A stretch of DNA of 64,000 bases from an uncultured Clostridia bacterium. Lineage in GTDB: Bacteria > Bacillota > Clostridia > Oscillospirales > Ruminococcaceae. The position numbers were made by a program, and so were the translations under genes. The stretch spans positions 1 through 64,000 of the forward strand of contig CANQPX010000005.1 in assembly GCA_947625915.1 (NCBI GenBank), given 5' to 3'. The notes under the pieces were generated by a model. The model did not search any database, had not been told where the DNA came from, and saw only the letters and a list, made by a program, of their open reading frames with translations. The number at the start of each line of letters is the position of its first letter. The stretch's first letter is position 1. Of the stretch, positions 23,291 to 29,845 are shown in pieces.

Positions 23291-24643
23291 ATGCCAAATC
23301 CATATCTTCCCTGCTGGGAATACATTCCCGACGGCGAACCCCGCGTTTTCGGAAACAGGATCTACGTTTACGGCTCGCATGACCTTGCAGGCTCGGACAA
23401 ATTCTGCGACTATGTCCTTAAATGCTGGAGCGCGCCGCTTGACGACCTTAACAACTGGGTCTGCCACGGAGACATTTTCCGTACGCAAGCCACCCGCGAC
23501 TACCCTGCCGACACCGACTGGACGGACAAGCGCTGTCAGCTTTACGCCCCCGATGTTGTGGAAAAAGACGGAAGATACTATTTATATGCATATATTGTAA
23601 ATGCAAAAGGCTGCGTTGCGGTCAGCGACCGTCCCGAAGGACCTTTCAAGCTGCTTTCGCAATATAAATATACCATTCCCGACGAGATATGCTGCAACGG
23701 CTGGTTCATAGACCCGGGAGTGCTTGTTGACGATGACGGAAGGACTTACATTTACTGCGGATTTGAGCGTTCTTTCCTTGCAGAAGTAAACAGCGATAAT
23801 ATGTATGAGATCCTTGACGGCACTTGTATTGAGCATTTCATTCCCCGTGAGGAACGTCCCGAGGACGGCTTTACGGAGCATGATACGCTTTTCTTTGAAG
23901 CCTGCTCGCCGCGCAAAGTCAACGGAACATATTATATGATATACTCCCCTCTCCGCGGCAGCCGCCTTGCATATGCGACTTCCGACAGTCCCACGGGACC
24001 TTTCAAATACCGCGGGTATATCGTTGACAACGGCGTGGACTATCCCGGCGGGAACGATCACGGTTCGATCGCGAACATCAACGGGCAGTGGTATATTTTC
24101 TACCACCGCATGACCAACGGCACCATAATGTCCCGCCGCGGCTGTGTTGAAAAGATAGAGATACTTCCGGACGGAACTATCCCGCCGGTAGAAATGACTT
24201 CCCTTGGATTTGAAAATTCCCTTGACCCTTACAAGATCACCGCCGCAGAAATTGCCTGCGTCCTGAAAGGCGGGGCGATAATTACCGAAAAGAACGTTTT
24301 TGAACGCGTTGTGACAAACATTTTTGACGGCGCTGTGATCGGTTACAAATATTTTGATTTCGGAGACGACTTCGGCAGCAAGACTATGGAATTTGCCGCA
24401 GAGACGGTCGGCTGCGGCTGTGATTGTCATATGCATATACTGATCGACGGTGAAAACGGCGAAGAGATCGGCATTTGCGACGTCGGCAGGAACGGCGGCA
24501 CCGTAAATGCTGTCGTAAAAGCAGTTACCGGACGGCACTCGGTGTTCTTTAAGATAACAACAGACTACGCCGATGACTGGACGGGAGAACCTTTCAAGAA
24601 CAGGTGTCTGTTTGAACTGAAAAATTTTGTGTTTATGAAATAA
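23291..24643 (+). CDS. glycoside hydrolase family 43 protein
   Basis: 450 aa, no signal peptide, so intracellular. The five-bladed propeller starts at NPYLPCWEYIPDGEPRVFGN. Likely catalytic positions are the Asp of PDGEPR, the middle Asp of FIDPGVLVDDDG and the acid Glu of FFEACSPRKVNGTYYMIYS. The C-terminal part (about 310-450) resembles a CBM6-like beta-sandwich. Such enzymes cut xylo- or arabino-oligosaccharides; the exact substrate is not decided. ATG 23291 follows AAGGAGG. It is divergent from lacI and works with the importer at 18341-21772. Confidence 0.9.
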   Translation: MPNPYLPCWEYIPDGEPRVFGNRIYVYGSHDLAGSDKFCDYVLKCWSAPLDDLNNWVCHGDIFRTQATRDYPADTDWTDKRCQLYAPDVVEKDGRYYLYAYIVNAKGCVAVSDRPEGPFKLLSQYKYTIPDEICCNGWFIDPGVLVDDDGRTYIYCGFERSFLAEVNSDNMYEILDGTCIEHFIPREERPEDGFTEHDTLFFEACSPRKVNGTYYMIYSPLRGSRLAYATSDSPTGPFKYRGYIVDNGVDYPGGNDHGSIANINGQWYIFYHRMTNGTIMSRRGCVEKIEILPDGTIPPVEMTSLGFENSLDPYKITAAEIACVLKGGAIITEKNVFERVVTNIFDGAVIGYKYFDFGDDFGSKTMEFAAETVGCGCDCHMHILIDGENGEEIGICDVGRNGGTVNAVVKAVTGRHSVFFKITTDYADDWTGEPFKNRCLFELKNFVFMK

Positions 24644-24658
24644 TAGTCATACAATGTA

Positions 24659-24687
24659 TTGACAATGGTGCAACAACGTATTATAAT
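24659..24687 (+). promoter_or_regulatory. relB-yoeB promoter
   Basis: TTGACA (24659-24664), 17 bases, TATAAT (24682-24687). Confidence 0.8.
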
Positions 24688-24712
24688 ATAAATAGAAGGG
24701 AGAGTGTGTATT

Positions 24713-24985
24713 ATGCCACAAACTACCATAAGCGTAAGAATGGACGAACAACTGAAAAAAGATTTTGACAGCATATGCAGCGATCTTGGACTTTCAATGA
24801 CAACGGCAATAACGATATTTGCCAAAAAAATGACCCGTGAAAAACGCATACCTTTTGAAGTTTCGGCAGATCCGTTTTACAGTCCGACGAATATGAAAGC
24901 TCTTGAAGAAAGCATTGAACAGATGCGCCAAGGAAAAGTCGTAATTAAAACTATTGAAGAATTGGAAAAGATGGCTGATGAGTAA
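24713..24985 (+). CDS. RelB/DinJ-family antitoxin
   Basis: 90 aa. The ribbon-helix-helix N-terminus is TTISVRMDEQLKKDFDSICSDLGLSMTTAI, followed by an acidic C-terminal tail that would wrap the toxin. ATG 24713 (MPQTTISV) has GAAGGGAGAG upstream. It overlaps the toxin gene by 8 bases. Confidence 0.88.
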   Translation: MPQTTISVRMDEQLKKDFDSICSDLGLSMTTAITIFAKKMTREKRIPFEVSADPFYSPTNMKALEESIEQMRQGKVVIKTIEELEKMADE

Positions 24986-25244
24986 TATTACATTTACAGA
25001 AAAAGCATTTGAAGATTATCTTTATTGGCAAACGCAGGATAAAAAGACTTTAAAACGCATAAATGCACTTATTAAAGACATTTCCCGCGATCCTTTTAAC
25101 GGTATCGGCAAACCCGAAATTTTAAAAGATAATTTAAACGGCTATTGGAGCAGACGAATAGACGATAAAAACAGGCTCGTATACAAAGTCGGCAATGACA
25201 TAATAGAAATATATCAATGCAAAGGACATTACGAGGACAAATAA
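24978..25244 (+). CDS. yoeB: Txe/YoeB-family mRNA interferase toxin
   Basis: 88 aa, RelE superfamily. FTEKAFEDYLYWQTQDKKTLKRINALIKDI ... PEILKDNLNGYWSRRIDDKNRLVYKV ... IEIYQCKGHYEDK carries the YoeB catalytic Glu, Arg and the C-terminal HY. ATG 24978 overlaps relB. The pairing with a RelB/DinJ antitoxin rather than YefM is a variant seen in Firmicutes. Confidence 0.9.
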   Translation: MSNITFTEKAFEDYLYWQTQDKKTLKRINALIKDISRDPFNGIGKPEILKDNLNGYWSRRIDDKNRLVYKVGNDIIEIYQCKGHYEDK

Positions 25245-25282
25245 AATATCCCTTACGGAAATTTCCGTAAGGGATATTTTTT
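25244..25282. terminator. 36-base perfect palindrome, bidirectional terminator (copy 1)
   Basis: AAATATCCCTTACGGAAA meets its exact complement (25244-25279), then T tract. An identical copy lies at 26312-26347. Confidence 0.85.
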
Positions 25283-25284
25283 AC

Positions 25285-25313
25285 TTGACATTTCAATAAT
25301 ATTATGATAAAAT
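25285..25313 (+). promoter_or_regulatory. phd-relE promoter with direct repeats
   Basis: TTGACA (25285-25290), 17 bases, TAAAAT (25308-25313). The -10 region contains a tandem repeat of TTATGATAAAA, a possible antitoxin operator. Confidence 0.75.
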
Positions 25314-25344
25314 TATGATAAAATAAGTTACGGAGGCGATCGGT

Positions 25345-25608
25345 ATGATGCAAATAAGACCTGTATCAGATCTTAGAAATAAATTCCCGGAAATAGAAAA
25401 TATTGTAAGTGACGGGCAGCCCGTATTTCTTACAAAAAACGGCTATGGAACTATGGTAGTTTTAAGTCTTGAACAATATTCCGCACTGACAGAGGATATT
25501 GAAGCTAAACTTGACGAAGCCGATAAAGAAGCTGAAAGAACCGATGTTCGCTATACATCTGATGAAGTCTTTGACAGAGTGAGGACGGTACTTCGTGAAA
25601 ACTTATAA
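25345..25608 (+). CDS. Phd/YefM-family antitoxin
   Basis: 87 aa. MQIRPVSDLRNKFPEIENIV ... GQPVFLTKNGYGTMVVLSLEQYSAL is the classic Phd/YefM DNA-binding half, with an acidic tail after it. ATG 25345 (or 25348) has GGAGG ahead. It overlaps the toxin frame by 14 bases. Confidence 0.9.
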   Translation: MMQIRPVSDLRNKFPEIENIVSDGQPVFLTKNGYGTMVVLSLEQYSALTEDIEAKLDEADKEAERTDVRYTSDEVFDRVRTVLRENL

Positions 25609-25903
25609 ACTAAGAATATTGCCAATGTTTGAACGTGATCTTACAAATGCTGTAAGATACATTTCATTGACATTAAATAATGCTTATACTGCCGAACATT
25701 TATTGAATGAAACTAAAAAAGCCATAGAAAAGCGGCTTGATTCTCCGTTAGCATTTGAACCTTTTCACTCAATAAAAAAGCGAAAAAATACATATTACAG
25801 GATCTATGTAGGAAATTATTCGGTTTTTTATGTTGTCATAGACGATGTAATGGAAGTCAGACGATTTATTTACAGTAAAAGAGATATTGACAAAATTTTA
25901 TAA
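25595..25903 (+). CDS. RelE/ParE-family toxin
   Basis: 102 aa. KLRILPMFERDLTNAVRYISLTLNN ... YYRIYVGNYSVFYVVIDDVMEVRRFIYSKRDIDKIL follows the ParE/RelE core. GTG 25595 is the start, nested in the end of the antitoxin gene. The mode of action (gyrase or mRNA) cannot be told from sequence alone. Confidence 0.87.
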   Translation: MKTYKLRILPMFERDLTNAVRYISLTLNNAYTAEHLLNETKKAIEKRLDSPLAFEPFHSIKKRKNTYYRIYVGNYSVFYVVIDDVMEVRRFIYSKRDIDKIL

Positions 25904-25941
25904 ATTAAATTCCCGCCGGAAATTTTCGGAGAGAATAATTT

Positions 25942-26157
25942 TTATTTTAAACGCTCGGAATTTTTGCTTCTGCCGACAAGATAGTCAAGGTTTACATTAT
26001 AAAGATCGGCAAGTTTTACAAGAAGATGAAGCGGTATCTCTCTTTCTTCACGTTCATACTTTTAATATAACGATTAATCGCAAATAAGATATTCTGCTAT
26101 CTGTTTCTGTGTAAGGTCTCTGTCCTCACGCATATCTCTTATCCTCAGACGCACCAT
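25942..26157 (-). pseudogene. XRE-family helix-turn-helix regulator with two in-frame stops
   Basis: Reading from ATG 26157: MVRLRIRDMREDRDLTQKQIAEYL, then stop TAA (26076-26074), SLY, stop TAA (26064-26062), KYEREEREIPLHLLVKLADLYNVNLDYLVG to a stop at 25942. Intact relatives read close to DQSLYSKYE, so both stops arose from sense codons at the recognition helix. The remainder of the frame is undamaged, pointing to recent inactivation. Confidence 0.85.
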
Positions 26158-26182
26158 ACATCACCCAAAATATATTATATCT

Positions 26183-26225
26183 TAGGTTCATATGTCCTAT
26201 TGGCATTTAGGACTATTTATCCTAA
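26183..26225. promoter_or_regulatory. inverted-repeat operators of the broken XRE gene
   Basis: TTAGGA/TCCTAA (26207-26212 with 26220-26225) and TAGG/CCTA (26183-26186 with 26196-26199) share the half-site TAGG-A, as expected for a phage-repressor-like control region between divergent genes. Confidence 0.6.
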
Positions 26226-26250
26226 AATATAATATAAAGAGGTGTTATAA

Positions 26251-26310
26251 TTGAAAAAATGCACGTTTGCAAAAAGAAAAGGTATCGAAAAAATAAATAT
26301 ATGTAAATAG
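26251..26310 (+). CDS. 19-aa remnant divergent from the XRE pseudogene
   Basis: TTG 26251 after AGAGGTG opens MKKCTFAKRKGIEK..., ending in TAG at 26308. It is probably the stub of a lost partner gene. Confidence 0.3.
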   Translation: MKKCTFAKRKGIEKINICK

Positions 26311-26311
26311 A

Positions 26312-26347
26312 AAATATCCCTTACGGAAATTTCCGTAAGGGATATTT
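26312..26347. terminator. 36-base perfect palindrome (copy 2)
   Basis: Identical to the palindrome at 25244-25279. It closes the phd-relE/XRE segment. Confidence 0.85.
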
Positions 26348-26473
26348 TGTTTTAATGGCAAATGCCTTAAATTCTTGTCGATCACCGCCCGGCTCTCAAC
26401 GGTTTTAAGAGAAGCCCGGAACGATAAAAAAACTGAAAATACGCGTTCTTCGCCAATGAAATATATGCGCTTG

Positions 26474-26875
26474 TTATCTCTTTGAGAACTGCGGAGCGCG
26501 TCTTGCGGCTTTGAGACCGTATTTCTTTCTTTCCTTCATTCTCGGGTCACGAGTAAGGAATCCTGCCTTCTTGAGGATAGGACGCATTTCAGCGTTGACC
26601 TGAAGAAGCGCTCTTGAAAGTCCGTGACGGATAGCTCCTGCCTGTCCTGTAACTCCTCCGCCTGCAACTGTACATACAACATCAAATTTATCGGTGTTCT
26701 CTGTAAGGATAAGAGGCTGTTTAACTATGAGTTTAAGGGTCTCAAGACCAAAGTAATCATTGATGTCTCTGCCGTTTATGGTAATATTGCCGCTGCCTGC
26801 ATAAACTCTTACTCTTGCAACGGAACTTTTTCTTCTTCCGGTGCCGTAAAAATATTGCTGTTTAGATTCGTACAT
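26474..26875 (-). CDS. rpsI: 30S ribosomal protein S9
   Basis: 133 aa, ending in the diagnostic [17 protein letters not shown] tail; [14 protein letters not shown] opens the fold. It follows rplM by 13 bases in the universal rplM-rpsI operon. Confidence 0.97.
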   Translation of the reverse strand: MYESKQQYFYGTGRRKSSVARVRVYAGSGNITINGRDINDYFGLETLKLIVKQPLILTENTDKFDVVCTVAGGGVTGQAGAIRHGLSRALLQVNAEMRPILKKAGFLTRDPRMKERKKYGLKAARRAPQFSKR

Positions 26876-26888
26876 TTACGCCGCCTCC

Positions 26889-27317
26889 TTATATCTCGTA
26901 ATTTTCGGGTTTCTGAGCCGCATGATCGTGTTCTGCGCCCGCATATACTCTCAGGCGTTTGAGTGCTGCTCTTCCGAGGGTATTATTGGGGAGCATACCG
27001 TTTACAGCGATCATCATTGCTCTTTCGGGGTCGTTCTTCATCATATCGCTGTACTTGATCTCTTTGAGACCGCCGATCCAGCCGGTGTGCCACTTATAGG
27101 TTTTCTGTTCAAGTTTTCTGCCGGTGAGTTTAGCCTGTGCGCAGTTGATGATTATAACGTGGTCGCCGCAGTCCGCATGGGGAGCGAAGGTCGGCTTATT
27201 CTTTCCGCGGAGGATAGAAGCGGCTTGCGCGGCAACTCGTCCGAGGGACTTATCGGCAGCATCAAGCACATACCATTTACGGCTGATCTCGTTTGCCTTA
27301 GGCATATAGGTTGACAT
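26889..27317 (-). CDS. rplM: 50S ribosomal protein L13
   Basis: 142 aa, the family length. MSTYMPKANEISRKWYVLDAADKSLGRVAAQAA and the MLPNNTLGRAALKRLRVYAG signature are present. ATG 27317 is chosen because GAGGAG lies at the right distance; in-frame ATGs at 27323 and 27404 do not. Confidence 0.97.
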   Translation of the reverse strand: MSTYMPKANEISRKWYVLDAADKSLGRVAAQAASILRGKNKPTFAPHADCGDHVIIINCAQAKLTGRKLEQKTYKWHTGWIGGLKEIKYSDMMKNDPERAMMIAVNGMLPNNTLGRAALKRLRVYAGAEHDHAAQKPENYEI

Positions 27318-27414
27318 AGTCATTCTCCTCTTCAAATAAATTTTTGTCTGTTCACGAAGCAGCCGTATAGCAACTCTTATAGGCGAAATTCGTTTACACG
27401 ACACAACATTGTTA

Positions 27415-27443
27415 ATTATAAACGATGATCCACGTCAAGTCAA
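27415..27443 (-). promoter_or_regulatory. rplM-rpsI promoter
   Basis: Minus strand: TTGACT (27443-27438), 17 bases, TATAAT (27420-27415), leaving a leader of about 90 bases. Confidence 0.8.
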
Positions 27444-27569
27444 CATTCAAATTGCCGAATTTTTAAAATATATCCCTCAATCTCTTTAAATCTCTGCGAT
27501 TTGCTTCAAATCTCTCTGTTTCTCGTGTTTCATTTCATTTTTTTGCCCGCACGGATCTTTTATGCCGAT

Positions 27570-28250
27570 TTAATTGTCGGGAACGATATAAGGACGTATA
27601 TTATCGGCAAAGTCACACATAGGCATGGTTTGCAGCCATATATGCCCGGGACCGCCCAATCTTATGTTTAACGGTATTTCTCCGCCCAAGAACTCGGTAT
27701 CCGAATCATTGACGGTCTCTATATCCATAGTGCAGGTCGTATCCATTGCAAGAAGATGACCTATGCCTATGATGATCGACTGTTTCCGTGCAAGGTCATA
27801 TTCAATAACACTTCCATGCGTCCTGATAAAAACGGTGCCTTCGCCGCTGCATTTCTGCATGACGAATCCTTCGCCGCTCAACTGTCCGCAACCTGATCTT
27901 TTCCTGAAAAATATGCCGATATTTACATTTTCGCTTGAAGCAAGAAATGACGGTCTGTAGACCGCTGTCTGCCTTGAAGGCGTTATTTCAAGCGGGATAA
28001 TATTTCCCGGAATGCCCGATGAAAAAGCAATATTGCCCATTCCTCCGGTAACAGTATATTCATTCAGAAAAAATGATTCACAAACTATGCTCCGTGATAT
28101 CAATCTGCTAAGATCCCGGATGTTATTACTTACCATCATGACATTCGGCGATGACCATGACATAGCGCCGCTGCGGCAAAAGACAGATTCACCGCCTTCA
28201 AGGCGGCAGATCACCGCAGGAAAAGGAGTGCCTTTGATCTCATATATCAT
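27570..28250 (-). CDS. AIM24 family protein
   Basis: 226 aa, a beta-rich cytosolic fold. Family features are GGESVFCRSGAMSWSS near the N-terminus, SGEGFVMQKCSGEGTVFIRTHGSVIEYDL in the middle and GPGHIWLQTMP at the end. ATG 28250 (MIYEIKG) has AAGGAA ahead; longer in-frame N-termini are not family-like. The function of bacterial members is unknown. Confidence 0.85.
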   Translation of the reverse strand: MIYEIKGTPFPAVICRLEGGESVFCRSGAMSWSSPNVMMVSNNIRDLSRLISRSIVCESFFLNEYTVTGGMGNIAFSSGIPGNIIPLEITPSRQTAVYRPSFLASSENVNIGIFFRKRSGCGQLSGEGFVMQKCSGEGTVFIRTHGSVIEYDLARKQSIIIGIGHLLAMDTTCTMDIETVNDSDTEFLGGEIPLNIRLGGPGHIWLQTMPMCDFADNIRPYIVPDN

Positions 28251-28419
28251 AAAAAAATTCCTTTCAGTTAATAAGATCCCGAAATCACATCGGTAATGCA
28301 CCGCATTTTTGCACATAGATATTATAACTTTTTCGCCGAAGAAAGTCAAGTAAGCATAACAGAATTGTATAAAATGTAAAATTATGAACAAAATGCTGAT
28401 AAAAAAGTTGAAAAAAACC

Positions 28420-28448
28420 TTGACAAAAAGAAAACAGTGATGTATAAT
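28420..28448 (+). promoter_or_regulatory. tRNA operon promoter
   Basis: TTGACA (28420-28425), 17 bases, TATAAT (28443-28448), with a transcript start just before tRNA-Leu. Confidence 0.8.
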
Positions 28449-28463
28449 AAACATTGTCGGTCG

Positions 28464-28547
28464 GCGGGTGTGGCGGAATTGGCAGACGCGCCGGACTTAG
28501 GATCCGGTGTCCACGACGTGCAGGTTCAAGTCCTGTCACCCGCACCA
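28464..28547 (+). tRNA. tRNA-Leu (TAG)
   Basis: Acceptor GCGGGTG pairs with CACCCGC; long variable arm; anticodon loop CTTAGGA gives TAG; encoded CCA at 28545-28547. Confidence 0.95.
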
Positions 28548-28589
28548 GCCGGATTTTTCTGCACAGGAACGTGCATATCATCACTAAAT

Positions 28590-28665
28590 GGGGCATTAGC
28601 GCAGTTGGGAGCGCACCACACCGGCAGTGTGGGGGTCAGGGGTTCAAGTCCCCTATGCTCCACCA
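28590..28665 (+). tRNA. tRNA-Ala (GGC)
   Basis: Acceptor GGGGCAT with ATGCTCC shows the G3-U70 alanine identity pair. Anticodon stem CCACA/TGTGG encloses CCGGCAG, so the anticodon is GGC with a C at position 33, where U is almost universal. TTCAAGT is the T-loop; CCA is encoded. It is cotranscribed with tRNA-Leu. Confidence 0.9.
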
Positions 28666-28725
28666 AGAGAAAACGCCTGAATTACGCGGTTTGCGGAGCG
28701 TTCTGCTCCATAAGCAGCAAACAAG

Positions 28726-28760
28726 ACCCGCTCTTTTGTTTTACAACATCGGAGCGGGTC
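28726..28760. repeat. 35-base hairpin repeat, copy 1
   Basis: ACCCGCTC/GAGCGGGT stem, terminator-like. The full 35 bases recur unchanged at 29736-29770, on the other side of hicAB-2. Confidence 0.85.
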
Positions 28761-28805
28761 AAATTTGTTCCTGTAAGTATTTATACAACGGCGTTGCCGT
28801 TTCAG

Positions 28806-29204
28806 TCAACGAACGTTTAAAATTTGTTTCAATGCGTCTTGCAGAACTGCGGAAAAATTAACGCCGTAATGCTCTGCTTCTGCATTGAGCCACGCGGGAA
28901 TAGAAAGTGTCTTTTTTATATATTTTGTTTTTTGCTTTTCTCTGAATGTGGGCATAAACACATCAATTAAAATAATAGCTTGATTTGGTTCAACGGTAAT
29001 ATTATTTATTGGTGTCGGGGTCGGGATCTCCTCGTTGTCCTGCTCCATACCGTATAAATGCAGCTGCAACGCTTCTTTTGCGTTCTTTACGGCTTCGTCT
29101 ACTGTATCGCCGCAAGGGAGACAGCCGGGAAGATCGGGAAATTCAATAGAGATCCCATCGGCTTCATAGTCGAATACGGCGGGGAAAATATAATTATCTT
29201 TCAT
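28806..29204 (-). CDS. hicB: HicB antitoxin (intact)
   Basis: 132 aa. HicB domain YIFPAVFDYEADGISIEFPDLPGCLPCGDTVDEAV, then a C-terminal ribbon-helix-helix (KKTLSIPAWLNAEAEHYGVNFSAVLQDAL). ATG 29204 has AAAGG upstream. It follows hicA by 25 bases. The C-terminus is the model that reveals the frameshift in the other hicB (17885). Confidence 0.9.
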   Translation of the reverse strand: MKDNYIFPAVFDYEADGISIEFPDLPGCLPCGDTVDEAVKNAKEALQLHLYGMEQDNEEIPTPTPINNITVEPNQAIILIDVFMPTFREKQKTKYIKKTLSIPAWLNAEAEHYGVNFSAVLQDALKQILNVR

Positions 29205-29229
29205 ATAAACACAACCTTTCAAACAGATA

Positions 29230-29427
29230 TTATTCAAATTTAACGCCTGCTTGCTTTTCAATGCTTTTTAGTGTCTTCATCGGGAAATCTTTTCGGGGGT
29301 GTGTTACCGTTACACGTCCTTTTTTATGCGGGTGTTTAAATTGGTGATGATCTCCGGCACAATTGACTTCATACCAGCCATCAGCTACAAGTATTTGAAT
29401 AACTTCACGTGATGAATAGCTTTTCAA
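29230..29427 (-). CDS. hicA: HicA-type mRNA interferase toxin
   Basis: 65 aa from a TTG start at 29427 with AGGGGG ahead: KSYSSREVIQILVADGWYEV ... AGDHHQFKHPHKKGRVTVTHPRKDFP ... SIEKQAGV. The His pair in GDHHQF includes the catalytic residue. Its promoter and operator lie directly upstream. Confidence 0.88.
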   Translation of the reverse strand: MKSYSSREVIQILVADGWYEVNCAGDHHQFKHPHKKGRVTVTHPRKDFPMKTLKSIEKQAGVKFE

Positions 29428-29451
29428 TTTAGTTTCCCCCTTACATAAAAC

Positions 29452-29480
29452 ATTATAACACGTATTATTATACGTGTCAA
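29452..29480 (-). promoter_or_regulatory. hicAB-2 promoter with operator in the spacer
   Basis: Minus strand: TTGACA (29480-29475), 17 bases, TATAAT (29457-29452). ACACGTAT/ATACGTGT (29458-29465 with 29470-29477), a perfect inverted repeat, fills the spacer, so HicB bound there would block RNA polymerase. Confidence 0.85.
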
Positions 29481-29502
29481 GAGGTTTTTTCGCTCTGATC
29501 TT

Positions 29503-29735
29503 GCCCGAAACGGTCAGGAACATTCAGGCGTGTTTCCGTTGGTCTGGGTACGGCTTGACGTTCTCCGAAAGACAGACGGCGGCGGGCGGCGTTCCGCTCC
29601 GTGAGTAGGTCAAGCTATGCCCGAACGGTCAGGGACATTCAGGCGCGTTTCCGCTGATTCGTGAGCGGCTTGACGTTCTCCGAAAGATAGACGGCAGCGG
29701 CGCGGGTGTTCTGCTTCGTAAACGGAAAATAATAA
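29503..29735. repeat. imperfect tandem repeat, two units of about 116 bases
   Basis: Units 29503-29618 and 29619-29735 both run GCCCGAA-CGGTCAGG-ACATTCAGGCG ... CGGCTTGACGTTCTCCGAAAGA. A shorter related piece stands at 28694-28720 after tRNA-Ala. There is no open frame. They are GC-richer than the surroundings. Confidence 0.7.
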
Positions 29736-29770
29736 ACCCGCTCTTTTGTTTTACAACATCGGAGCGGGTC
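29736..29770. repeat. 35-base hairpin repeat, copy 2
   Basis: Same 35 bases as 28726-28760, here followed by a T7 tract, so a rightward terminator is possible. Confidence 0.85.
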
Positions 29771-29789
29771 GCTATTTTTTTACAAAACA

Positions 29790-29823
29790 TTACCGCCCTC
29801 GGATATCCCCGAAGGCGGTAATT
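29790..29823 (-). terminator. hydABC operon terminator
   Basis: TACCGCC and GGCGGTA arms (29791-29820) close the leftward hydrogenase operon. Confidence 0.7.
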
Positions 29824-29845
29824 TTATGCTAAACGCAATTTTTTA

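Noticed and set aside
23582..24538. 318-codon frame antisense to the GH43 gene
   Set aside because: GH43 catalytic motifs define the real strand; no start signal on the other.
28437..28861. Two plus-strand frames covering the tRNA genes
   Set aside because: They read through tRNA-Leu and tRNA-Ala, which have full cloverleaf features.
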